Source of the DNA: Oasisia sp. SBJ-2009
Lineage: Eukaryota > Annelida > Polychaeta > Sabellida > Siboglinidae
Direction: 5' to 3'
DNA: 64,000 nucleotides
Assembly: GCA_964017155.1 (NCBI GenBank)
Contig: OZ024856.1
Span: forward strand, 8,383,811-8,447,810
The translations under genes and the position numbers were made by a program. Shown here piece by piece: positions 38,648 through 50,496 of this stretch (position 1 is its first letter; each line of letters starts with the position of its first letter). The notes beneath the pieces were generated by a model that worked only from the letters and a program-made list of their open reading frames with translations, had not been told where the DNA came from and made no database searches.

Positions 38648-40193
38648 GTAGTACGACTATATTAAGATACTTTTTTTGGATTTGTATAGTCCAGACAACG
38701 AGGAATAAAGTGCACGGGGTTGAATTTCGATACTAATAGATAGTGATTTTCGAAATTTCGATAAACACCCCAAAGTGCGCTTGCGCCAATATAAGGGTAT
38801 TTTCTCTTCTGAAAAATACAACGTACAAATACAGTTCGTTAGTTTTATGGATCGTCATCGGTTCCCGAACTAGAAATCGACTACAACTTGTCGAGCTTCC
38901 AAAATGGTGCCTATATTTCGGAAATTACGCTAATCACCCTCAAAGTGCGCTTACGCCAATGCAAAGTTATTTTCACATCTGAAACCTACAATGTACCACT
39001 ACTCTTCGTGACATGTGTGGATTCGCATGATTCCCAGAACGAAGAGTCAAGTACAAGTGGGCGTGCTTCGATACTCGTACCTATTTTTTCCGAAATTACT
39101 GTAAACTCGCTTAAATGCGTTCGCGCCAAAACAACGGTATTGTCTCATCGGAAAACTACATCGTAGTACGACTATATTAAGATACTTTTTTTGGATTTGT
39201 ATAGTGCAGACAACGAGGAATAAAGTGCACGGGGTTGAATTTCGATACTAATAGATAGTGATTTTCGAAATTTCGATAAACACCCCAAAGTGCGCTTGCG
39301 CCAATATAAGGGTATTTTCTCTTCTGAAAAATACAACGTACAAATACAGTTCGTTAGTTTTATGGATCGTCATCGGTTCCCGAACTAGAAATCGACTACA
39401 ACTTGTCGAGCTTCCAAAATGGTGCCTATATTTCGGAAATTACGCTAATCACCCTCAAAGTGCGCTTACGCCAATGCAAAGTTATTTTCACATCTGAAAC
39501 CTACAATGTACCACTACTCTTCGTGACATGTGTGGATTCGCATGATTCCCAGAACGAAGAGTCAAGTACAAGTGGGCGTGCTTCGATACTCGTACCTATT
39601 TTTTCCGAAATTACTGTAAACTCGCTTAAATGCGTTCGCGCCAAAACAACGGTATTGTCTCATCGGAAAACTACAACGTAGTACCACTATAATTATATAG
39701 TTTTTTTTGGATTTGCACAGGCCAGACAACGAGGAATAAAGTACAAGTGGTTGAATTTCGATACTAATAGATAGTGGCTTTGGAAATTGCGAGAAACACC
39801 CCAAAATGCGCTTACGCCAATATAAGGGTATTTTCTCTTCTGAAAAATACAACTTACCAATACAGTTCGTTAGTTTTATGGATCGTCATCGGTTCCCGGA
39901 CTAGAAATCAACTACAACTTGTCGAGCTTCCAAAATGGTGCCTATATTTCGGAAATTACGCTAATCACCCTCAAAGTTCGCTTACGCCAATGCAAAATTA
40001 TTTTCACATCTGAAACCTACAATGTACCACTACTATTCGTGACCTTTGTGGATTCGCATGGTTCCCAGGGCGAAGAGTCAAGTACAAGTGGTCCTGCTTC
40101 GATACGCGTACCTATTTTTTTGGAAATTACGTTAAACTCCCTTAAATGCGTTCGCGCCAAATTAACGGTATTATCTCATCGGAAAACTACATC
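38648..40193 (+). repeat. Higher-order unit 23: A-A-B trimer
   Basis: Monomers start at 38648 (A), 39163 (A, gtgcagac) and 39678 (B). It carries the same variants as units 15-18. Confidence 0.92.
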
Positions 40194-41739
40194 GTAGTAC
40201 GACTATATTAAGATACTTTTTTTGGATTTGTATAGTCCAGACAACGAGGAATAAAGTGCACGGGGTTGAATTTCGATACTAATAGATAGTGATTTTCGAA
40301 ATTTCGATAAACACCCCAAAGTGCGCTTGCGCCAATATAAGGGTATTTTCTCTTCTGAAAAATACAACGTACAAATACAGTTCGTTAGTTTTATGGATCG
40401 TCATCGGTTCCCGAAATAGAAATCGACTACAACTTGTCGAGCTTCCAAAATGGTGCCTATATTTCGGAAATTACGCTAATCACCCTCAAAGTGCGCTTAC
40501 GCCAATGCAAAGTTATTTTCACATCTGAAACCTACAATGTACCACTACTCTTCGTGACATGTGTGGATTCGCATGATTCCCAGGGCGAAGAGTCAAGTAC
40601 AAGTGGTCCTGCTTCGATACGCGTACCTATTTTTTCCGAAATTACTGTAAACTCGCTTAAATGCGTTCGCGCCAAAACAACGGTATTGTCTCATCGGAAA
40701 ACTACATCGTAGTACGACTATATTAAGATTCTTTTTTTGGATTTGTATAGTCCAGACAACGAGGAATAAAGTGCACGGGGTTGAATTTCGATACTAATAG
40801 ATAGTGATTTTCGAAATTTCGATAAACACCCCTAAGTGCGCTTGCGCCAATATAAGGGTATTTTCTCTTCTGAAAAATACAACGTACAAATACAGTTCGT
40901 TAGTTTTATGGATCGTCATCGGTTCCCGAACTAGAAATCGACTACAACTTGTCGAGCTTCCAAAATGGTGCCTATATTTCGGAAATTACGCTAATCACCC
41001 TCAAAGTGCGCTTACGCCAATGCAAAGTTATTTTCACATCTGAAACCTACAATGTACCACTACTCTTCGTGACATGTGTGGATTCGCATGATTCCCAGAA
41101 CGAAGAGTCAAGTACAAGTGGGCGTGCTTCGATACTCGTACCTATTTTTTCCGAAATTACTGTAAACTCGCTTAAATGCGTTCGCGCCAAAACAACGGTA
41201 TTGTCTCATCGGAAAACTACAACGTAGTACCACTATAATTATATAGTTTTTTTTGGATTTGCACAGGCCAGACAACGAGGAATAAAGTACAAGTGGTTGA
41301 ATTTCGATACTAATAGATAGTGGCTTTGGAAATTGCGAGAAACACCCCAAAATGCGCTTACGCCAATATAAGGGTATTTTCTCTTCTGAAAAATACAACT
41401 TACCAATACAGTTCGTTAGTTTTATGGATCGTCATCGGTTCCCGGACTAGAAATCAACTACAACTTGTCGAGCTTCCAAAATGGTGCCTATATTTCGGAA
41501 ATTACGCTAATCACCCTCAAAGTTCGCTTACGCCAATGCAAAATTATGTTCACATCTGAAACCTACAATGTACCACTACTATTCGTGACCTTTGTGGATT
41601 CGCATGGTTCCCAGGGCGAAGAGTCAAGTACAAGTGGTCCTGCTTCGATACGCGTACCTATTTTTTTGGAAATTACGTTAAACTCCCTTAAATGCGTTCG
41701 CGCCAAATTAACGGTATTATCTCATCGGAAAACTACATC
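40194..41739 (+). repeat. Higher-order unit 24: A-A-B trimer
   Basis: Monomers start at 40194 (A, cgaaatag, patch at 40584-40621), 40709 (A, cccctaagtg, agattcttt) and 41224 (B, aattatgttc). Confidence 0.92.
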
Positions 41740-43285
41740 GTAGTACGAATATATTAAGATACTTTTTTTGGATTTGTATAGTCCAGACAACGAGGAATAA
41801 AGTGCACGGGGTTGAATTTCGATACTAATAGATAGTGATTTTCGAAATTTCGATAAACACCCCAAAGTGCGCTTGCGCCAATATAAGGGTATTTTCTCTT
41901 CTGAAAAATACAACGTACAAATACAGTTCGTTAGTTTTATGGATCGTCATCGGTTCCCGAACTAGAAATCGACTACAACTTGTCGAGCTTCCAAAATGGT
42001 GCCTATATTTCGGAAATTACGCTAATCACCCTCAAAGTGCGCTTACGCCAATGCAAAGTTATTTTCACATCTGAAACCTACAATGTACCACTACTCTTCG
42101 TGACATGTGTGGATTCGCATGATTCCCAGAACGAAGAGTCAAGTACAAGTGGGCGTGCTTCGATACTCGTACCTATTTTTTCCGAAATTACTGTAAACTC
42201 GCTTAAATGCGTTCGCGCCAAAACAACGGTATTGTCTCATCGGAAAACTACATCGTAGTACGACTATATTAAGATACTTTTTTTGGATTTGTATAGTCCA
42301 GACAACGAGGAATAAAGTGCACGGGGTTGAATTTCGATACTAATAGATAGTGATTTTCGAAATTTCGATAAACACCCCTAAGTGCGCTTGCGCCAATATA
42401 AGGGTATTTTCTCTTCTGAAAAATACAACGTACAAATACAGTTCGTTAGTTTTATGGATCGTCATCGGTTCCCGAACTAGAAATCGACTACAACTTGTCG
42501 AGCTTCCAAAATGGTGCCTATATTTCGGAAATTACGCTAATCACCCTCAAAGTGCGCTTACGCCAATGCAAAGTTATTTTCACATCTGAAACCTACAATG
42601 TACCACTACTCTTCGTGACATGTGTGGATTCGCATGATTCCCAGAACGAAGAGTCAAGTACAAGTGGGCGTGCTTCGATACTCGTACCTATTTTTTCCGA
42701 AATTACTGTAAACTCGCTTAAATGCGTTCGCGCCAAAACAACGGTATTGTCTCATCGGAAAACTACAACGTAGTACCACTATAATTATATAGTTTTTTTT
42801 GGATTTGCACAGGCCAGACAACGAGGAATAAAGTACAAGTGGTTGAATTTCGATACTAATAGATAGTGGCTTTGGAAATTGCGAGAAACACCCCAAAATG
42901 CGCTTACGCCAATATACGGGTATTTTCTCTTCTGAAAAATACAACTTACCAATACAGTTCGTTAGTTTTATGGATCGTCATCGGTTCCCGGACTAGAAAT
43001 CAACTACAACTTGTCGAGCTTCCAAAATGGTGCCTATATTTCGGAAATTACGCTAATCACCCTCAAAGTTCGCTTACGCCAATGCAAAATTATTTTCACA
43101 TCTGAAACCTACAATGTACCACTACTATTCGTGACCTTTGTGGATTCGCATGGTTCCCAGGGCGAAGAGTCAAGTACAAGTGTTCCTGCTTCGATACGCG
43201 TACCTATTTTTTTGGAAATTACGTTAAACTCCCTTAAATGCGTTCGCGCCAAATTAACGGTATTATCTCATCGGAAAACTACATC
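41740..43285 (+). repeat. Higher-order unit 25: A-A-B trimer
   Basis: Monomers start at 41740 (A, acgaatata), 42255 (A, cccctaagtg) and 42770 (B, atacggg, tgttcctg). It carries the same tagged variants as unit 4 and unit 6; the offset to unit 6 is 34,524 bp. Confidence 0.92.
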
Positions 43286-45345
43286 GTAGTACGACTATAT
43301 TAAGATACTTTTTTTGGATTTGTATAGTCCAGACAACGAGGAATAAAGTGCACGGGGTTGAATTTCGATACTAATAGATAGTGATTTTCGAAATTTCGAT
43401 AAACACCCCAAAGTGCGCTTGCGCCAATATAAGGGTATTTTCTCTTCTGAAAAATACAACGTACAAATACAGTTCGTTAGTTTTATGGATCGTCATCGGT
43501 TCCCGAACTAGAAATCGACTACAACTTGTCGAGCTTCCAAAATGGTGCCTATATTTCGGAAATTACGCTAATCACCCTCAAAGTGCGCTTACGCCAATGC
43601 AAAGTTATTTTCACATCTGAAACCTACAATGTACCACTACTCTTCGTGACATGTGTGGATTCGCATGATTCCCAGAACGAAGAGTCAAGTACAAGTGGGC
43701 GTGCTTCGATACTCGTACCTATTTTTTCCGAAATTACTGTAAACTCGCTTAAATGCGTTCGCGCCAAAACAACGGTATTGTCTCATCGGAAAACTACATC
43801 GTAGTACGACTATATTAAGATACTTTTTTTGGATTTGTATAGTGCAGACAACGAGGAATAAAGTGCACGGGGTTGAATTTCGATACTAATAGATAGTGAT
43901 TTTCGAAATTTCGATAAACACCCCAAAGTGCGCTTGCGCCAATATAAGGGTATTTTCTCTTCTGAAAAATACAACGTACAAATACAGTTCGTTAGTTTTA
44001 TGGATCGTCATCGGTTCCCGAACTAGAAATCGACTACAACTTGTCGAGCTTCCAAAATGGTGCCTATATTTCGGAAATTACGCTAATCACCCTCAAAGTG
44101 CGCTTACGCCAATGCAAAGTTATTTTCACATCTGAAACCTACAATGTACCACTACTCTTCGTGACATGTGTGGATTCGCATCATTCCCAGAACGAAGAGT
44201 CAAGTACAAGTGGGCGTGCTTCGATACTCGTACCTATTTTTTCCGAAATTACTGTAAACTCGCTTAAATGCGTTCGCGCCAAAACAACGGTATTGTCTCA
44301 TCGGAAAACTACATCGTAGTACGACTATATTAAGATACTTTTTTTGGATTTGTATAGTCCAGACAACGAGGAATAAAGTGCACGGGGTTGAATTTCGATA
44401 CTAATAGATAGTGATTTTCGAAATTGCGAGAAACACCCCAAAATGTGCTTGCGCCAATATAAGGGTATTTTCTCTTCTGAAAAATACAACGTACAAATAC
44501 AGTTCGTTAGTTTTATGGATCGTCATCGGTTCCCGAACTAGAAATCGACTACAACTTGTTGAGCTTCCAAAATGGTGCCTATATTTCGGAAATTACGCTA
44601 ATCACCCTCAAAGTGCGCTTACGCCAATGCAAAGTTATTTTCACATCTGAAACCTACAATGTACCACTACTCTTCGTGACATGTGTGGATTCGCATGATT
44701 CCCAGAACGAAGAGTCAAGTACAAGTGGGCGTGCTTCGATACTCGTACCTATTTTTTCCGAAATTACTGTAAACTCGCTTAAATGCGTTCGCGCCAAAAC
44801 AACGGTATTGTCTCATCGGAAAACTACAACGTAGTACCACTATAATTAGATACTTTTTTTTGGATTTGCACAGGCCAGACAACGAGGAATAAAGTAAAGT
44901 GGTTGAATTTCGATACTAATAGATAGTGGCTTTGGAAATTGCGAGAAACACCCCAAAATGCGCTTACGCCAATATACGGGTATTTTCTCTTCTGAAAAAT
45001 ACAACTTACCAATACAGTTCGTTAGTTTTATGGATCGTCATCGGTTCCCGGACTAGAAATCAACTACAACTTGTCGAGCTTCCAAAATGGTGCCTATATT
45101 TCGGAAATTACGCAAATCACCCTCAAAGTTCGCTTACGCCAATGCAAAATTATTTTCACATCTGAAACCTACAATGTACCACTACTATTCGTGACCTTTG
45201 TGGATTCGCATGGTTCCCAGGGCGAAGAGTCAAGTACAAGTGTTCCTGCTTCGATACGCGTACCTATTTTTTTGGAAATTACGTTAAACTCCCTTAAATG
45301 CGTTCGCGCCAAATTAACGGTATTATCTCATCGGAAAACTACATC
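43286..45345 (+). repeat. Higher-order unit 26: A-A-A-B tetramer (2,060 bp)
   Basis: Monomers start at 43286 (A), 43801 (A, gtgcagac, catcattc), 44316 (A, B-like patch, private tgtgcttg, cttgttgag) and 44831 (B2 with atacggg, cgcaaatc and tgttcctg). The B2 monomer carries atacggg and tgttcctg, otherwise seen together in ordinary B copies such as 42770, so it is mosaic. Confidence 0.9.
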
Positions 45346-46890
45346 GTAGTACGACTATATTAAGATACTTTTTTTGGATTTGTATAGTCCAGACAACGAG
45401 GAATAAAGTGCACGGGGTTGAATTTCGATACTAATAGATAGTGATTTTCGAAATTTCGATAAACACCCCAAAGTGCGCTTGCGCCAATATAAGGGTATTT
45501 TCTCTTCTGAAAAATACAACGTACAAATACAGTTCGTTAGTTTTATGGATCGTCATCGGTTCCCGAACTAGAAATCGACTACAACTTGTCGAGCTTCCAA
45601 AATGGTGCCTATATTTCGGAAATTACGCTAATCACCCTCAAAGTGCGCTTACGCCAATGCAAAGTTATTTTCACATCTGAAACCTACAATGTACCACTAC
45701 TCTTCGTGACATGTGTGGATTCGCATGATTCCCAGAACGAAGAGTCAAGTACAAGTGGGCGTGCTTCGATACTCGTACCTATTTTTTCCGAAATTACTGT
45801 AAACTCGCTTAAATGCGTTCGCGCCAAAACAACGGTATTGTCTCATCGGAAAACTACATCGTAGTACGACTATATTAAGATACTTTTTTTGGATTTGTAT
45901 AGTGCAGACAACGAGGAATAAAGTGCACGGGGTTGAATTTCGATACTAATAGATAGTGATTTTCGAAATTTCGATAAACACCCCAAAGTGCGCTTGCGCC
46001 AATATAAGGGTATTTTCTCTTCTGAAAAATACAACGTACAAATACAGTTCGTTAGTTTTATGGATCGTCATCGGTTCCCGAACTAGAAATCGACTACAAC
46101 TTGTCGAGCTTCCAAAATGGTGCCTATATTTCGGAAATTACGCTAATCACCCTCAAAGTGCGCTTACGCCAATGCAAAGTTATTTTCACATCTGAAACCT
46201 ACAATGTACCACTACTCTTCGTGACATGTGTGGATTCGCATGATTCCCAGAACGAAGAGTCAAGTACAAGTGGGCGTGCTTCGATACTCGTACCTATTTT
46301 TTCCGAAATTACTGTAAACTCGCTTAAATGCGTTCGCGCCAAAACAACGGTATTGTCTCATCGGAAAACTACAACGTAGTACCACTATAATTAGATACTT
46401 TTTTTTGGATTTGCACAGGCCAGACAACGAGGAATAAAGTAAAGTGGTTGAATTTCGATACTAATAGATAGTGGCTTTGGAAATTGCGAGAAACACCCCA
46501 AAATGCGCTTACGCCAATATAAGGGTATTTTCTCTTCTGAAAAATACAACTTACCAATACAGTTCGTTAGTTTTATGGATCGTCATCGGTTCCCGGACTA
46601 GAAATCAATTACAACTTGTCGAGCTTCCAAAATGGTGCCTATATTTCGGAAATTACGCTAATCACCCTCAAAGTTCGCTTACGCCAATGCAAAATTATTT
46701 TCACATCTGAAACCTACAATGTACCACTACTATTCGTGACCTTTGTGGATTCGCATGGTTCCCAGGGCGAAGAGTCAAGTACAAGTGGTCCTGCTTCGAT
46801 ACGCGTACCTATTTTTTTGGAAATTACGTTAAACTCCCTTAAATGCGTTCGCGCCAAATTAACGGAATTATCTCATCGGAAAACTACATC
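45346..46890 (+). repeat. Higher-order unit 27: A-A-B2 trimer (1,545 bp)
   Basis: Monomers start at 45346 (A), 45861 (A, gtgcagac) and 46376 (B2, caattac, ggaatta). The shorter period comes from the 515-bp B2. Confidence 0.9.
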
Positions 46891-48435
46891 GTAGTACGAC
46901 TATATTAAGATACTTTTTTTGGATTTGTATAGTCCAGACAACGAGGAATAAAGTGCACGGGGTTGAATTTCGATACTAATAGATAGTGATTTTCGAAATT
47001 TCGATAAACACCCCAAAGTGCGCTTGCGCCAATATAAGGGTATTTTCTCTTCTGAAAAATACAACGTACAAATACAGTTCGTTAGTTTTATGGATCGTCA
47101 TCGGTTCCCGAACTAGAAATCGACTACAACTTGTCGAGCTTCCAAAATGGTGCCTATATTTCGGAAATTACGCTAATCACCCTCAAAGTGCGCTTACGCC
47201 AATGCAAAGTTATTTTCACATCTGAAACCTACAATGTACCACTACTCTTCGTGACATGTGTGGATTCGCATGATTCCCAGAACGAAGAGTCAAGTACAAG
47301 TGGGCGTGCTTCGATACTCGTACCTATTTTTTCCGAAATTACTGTAAACTTGCTTAAATGCGTTCGCGCCAAAACAACGGTATTGTCTCATCGGAAAACT
47401 ACATCGTAGTACGACTATATTAAGATACTTTTTTTTGATTTGTATAGTCCAGACAACGAGGAATAATGTGCACGGGGTTGAATTTCGATACTAATAGATA
47501 GTGATTTTCGAAATTTCGATAAACACCCCTAAGTGCGCTTGCGCCAATATAAGGGTATTTTCTCTTCTGAAAAATACAACGTACAAATACAGTTCGTTAG
47601 TTTTATGGATCGTCATCGGTTCCCGAACTAGAAATCGACTACAACTTGTTGAGCTTCCAAAATGGTGCCTATATTTCGGAAATTACGCTAATCACCCTCA
47701 AAGTGCGCTTACGCCAATGCAAAGTTATTTTCACATCTGAAACCTACAATGTACCACTACTCTTCGTGACATGTGTGGATTCGCATGATTCCCAGAACGA
47801 AGAGTCAAGTACAAGTGGGCGTGCTTCGATACTCGTACCTATTTTTTCCGAAATTACTGTAAACTCGCTTAAATGCGTTCGCGCCAAAACAACGGTATTG
47901 TCTCATCGGAAAACTACAACGTAGTACCACTATAATTAGATACTTTTTTTTGGATTTGCACAGGCCAGACAACGAGGAATAAAGTAAAGTGGTTGAATTT
48001 CGATACTAATAGATAGTGGCTTTGGAAATTGCGAGAAACACCCCAAAATGCGCTTACGCCAATATAAGGGTATTTTCTCTTCTGAAAAATACAACTTACC
48101 AATACAGTTCGTTAGTTTTATGGATCGTCATCGGTTCCCGGACTAGAAATCAATTACAACTTGTCGAGCTTCCAAAATGGTGCCTATATTTCGGAAATTA
48201 CGCTAATCACCCTCAAAGTTCGCTTACGCCAATGCAAAATTATTTTCACATCTGAAACCTACAATGTACCACTACTATTCGTGACCTTTGTGGATTCGCA
48301 TGGTTCCCAGGGCGAAGAGTCAAGTACAAGTGGTCCTGCTTCGATACGCGTACCTATTTTTTTGGAAATTACGTTAAACTCCCTTAAATGCGTTCGCGCC
48401 AAATTAACGGAATTATCTCATCGGAAAACTACATC
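46891..48435 (+). repeat. Higher-order unit 28: A-A-B2 trimer (1,545 bp)
   Basis: Monomers start at 46891 (A, private aacttgctt), 47406 (A, ttttttttgatttg, aataatgtgc, cccctaagtg, cttgttgag) and 47921 (B2, caattac, ggaatta). The odd T tract and aataatg recur in the A at 49466. Confidence 0.9.
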
Positions 48436-50496
48436 GTAGTACGACTATATTAAGATACTTTTTTTGGATTTGTATAGTCCAGACAACGAGGAATAAAGTG
48501 CACGGGGTTGAATTTCGATACTAATAGATAGTGATTTTCGAAATTTCGATAAACACCCCAAAGTGCGCTTGCGCCAATATAAGGGTATTTTCTCTTCTGA
48601 AAAATACAACGTACAAATACAGTTCGTTAGTTTTATGGATCGTCATCGGTTCCCGAACTAGAAATCGACTACAACTTGTCGAGCTTCCAAAATGGTGCCT
48701 ATATTTCGGAAATTACGCTAATCACCCTCAAAGTGCGCTTACGCCAATGCAAAGTTATTTTCACATCTGAAACCTACAATGTACCACTACTCTTCGTGAC
48801 CTGTGTGGATTCGCATGATTCCCAGAACGAAGAGTCAAGTACAAGTGGGCGTGTTTCGATACTCGTACCTATTTTTTCCGAAATTACTGTAAACTCGCTT
48901 AAATGCGTTCGCGCCAAAACAACGGTATTGTCTCATCGGAAAACTACATCGTAGTACGACTATATTAAGATACTTTTTTTGGATTTGTATAGTCCAGACA
49001 ACGAGGAATAAAGTGCACGGGGTTGAATTTCGATACTAATAGATAGTGATTTTCGAAATTTCGATAAACACCCCAAAGTGCGCTTGCGCCAATATAAGGG
49101 TATTTTCTCTTCTGAAAAATACAACGTACAAATACAGTTCGTTAGTTTTATGGATCGTCATCGGTTCCCGAACTAGAAATCGACTACAACTTGTCGAGCT
49201 TCCAAAATGGTGCCTATATTTCGGAAATTACGCTAATCACCCTCAAAGTGCGCTTACGCCAATGCAAAGTTATTTTCACATCTGAAACCTACAATGTACC
49301 ACTACTCTTCGTGACATGTGTGGATTCGCATGATTCCCAGAACGAAGAGTCAAGTACAAGTGGGCGTGCTTCGATACTCGTACCTATTTTTTCCGAAATT
49401 ATTGTAAACTCGCTTAAATGCGTTCGCGCCAAAACAACGGTATTGTCTCATCGGAAAACTACATCGTAGTACGACTATATTAAGATACTTTTTTTTGATT
49501 TGTATAGTCCAGACAACGAGGAATAATGTGCACGGGGTTGAATTTCGATACTAATAGATAGTGATTTTCGAAATTTCGATAAACACCCCTAAGTGCGCTT
49601 GCGCCAATATAAGGGTATTTTCTCTTCTGAAAAATACAACGTACAAATACAGTTCGTTAGTTTTATGGATCGTCATCGGTTCCCGAACTAGAAATCGACT
49701 ACAACTTGTCGAGCTTCCAAAATGGTGCCTATATTTCGGAAATTACGCTAATCACCCTCAAAGTGCGCTTACGCCAATGCAAAGTTATTTTCACATCTGA
49801 AACCTACAATGTACCACTACTCTTCGTGACATGTGTGGATTCGCATGATTCCCAGAACGAAGAGTCAAGTACAAGTGGGCGTGCTTCGATACTCGTACCT
49901 ATTTTTTCCGAAATTACTGTAAACTCGCTTAAATGCGTTCGCGCCAAAACAACGGTATTGTCTCATCGGAAAAGTACAACGTAGTACCACTATAATTATA
50001 TAGTTTTTTTTGGATTTGCACAGGCCAGACAACGAGGAATAAAGTACAAGTGGTTGAATTTCGATACTAATAGATAGTGGCTTTGGAAATTGCGAGAAAC
50101 ACCCCAAAATGCGCTTACGCCAATATAAGGGTATTTTCTCTTCTGAAAAATACAACTTACCAATACAGTTCGTTAGTTTTATGGATCGTCATCGGTTCCC
50201 GGACTAGAAATCAACTACAACTTGTCGAGCTTCCAAAATGGTGCCTATATTTCGGAAATTACGCTAATCACCCTCAAAGTTCGCTTACGCCAATGCAAAA
50301 TTATTTTCACATCTGAAACCTACAATGTACCACTACTATTCGTGACCTTTGTGGATTCGCATGGTTCCCAGGGCGAAGAGTCAAGTACAAGTGGTCCTGC
50401 TTCGATACGCGTACCTATTTTTTTGGAAATTACGTTAAACTCCCTTAAATGCGTTCGCGCCAAATTAACGGTATTATCTCATCGGAAAACTACATC
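48436..50496 (+). repeat. Higher-order unit 29: A-A-A-B tetramer (2,061 bp)
   Basis: Monomers start at 48436 (A, gtgtttcg, private gacctgtg), 48951 (A, private attattgta), 49466 (A, ttttttttgatttg, aataatgtgc, cccctaagtg, private aaaagtac) and 49981 (B). Confidence 0.9.

Larger units (their letters stand above)
29375..45345 (+). repeat. Long-range duplication, copies 9,273 / 8,758 bp apart
   Basis: The order of tagged monomers from 29375 to about 36072 recurs from 38648 to about 44830. Before the A at 32982 the offset is 9,273 bp (30921 to 40194; agattcttt at 31457 and 40730; 32467 to 41740). After it the offset is 8,758 bp (33497 to 42255, 35043 to 43801, 35558 to 44316). The 515-bp change is exactly one A monomer. 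Outer edges are uncertain because neighbouring trimers are nearly identical. Confidence 0.8.
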
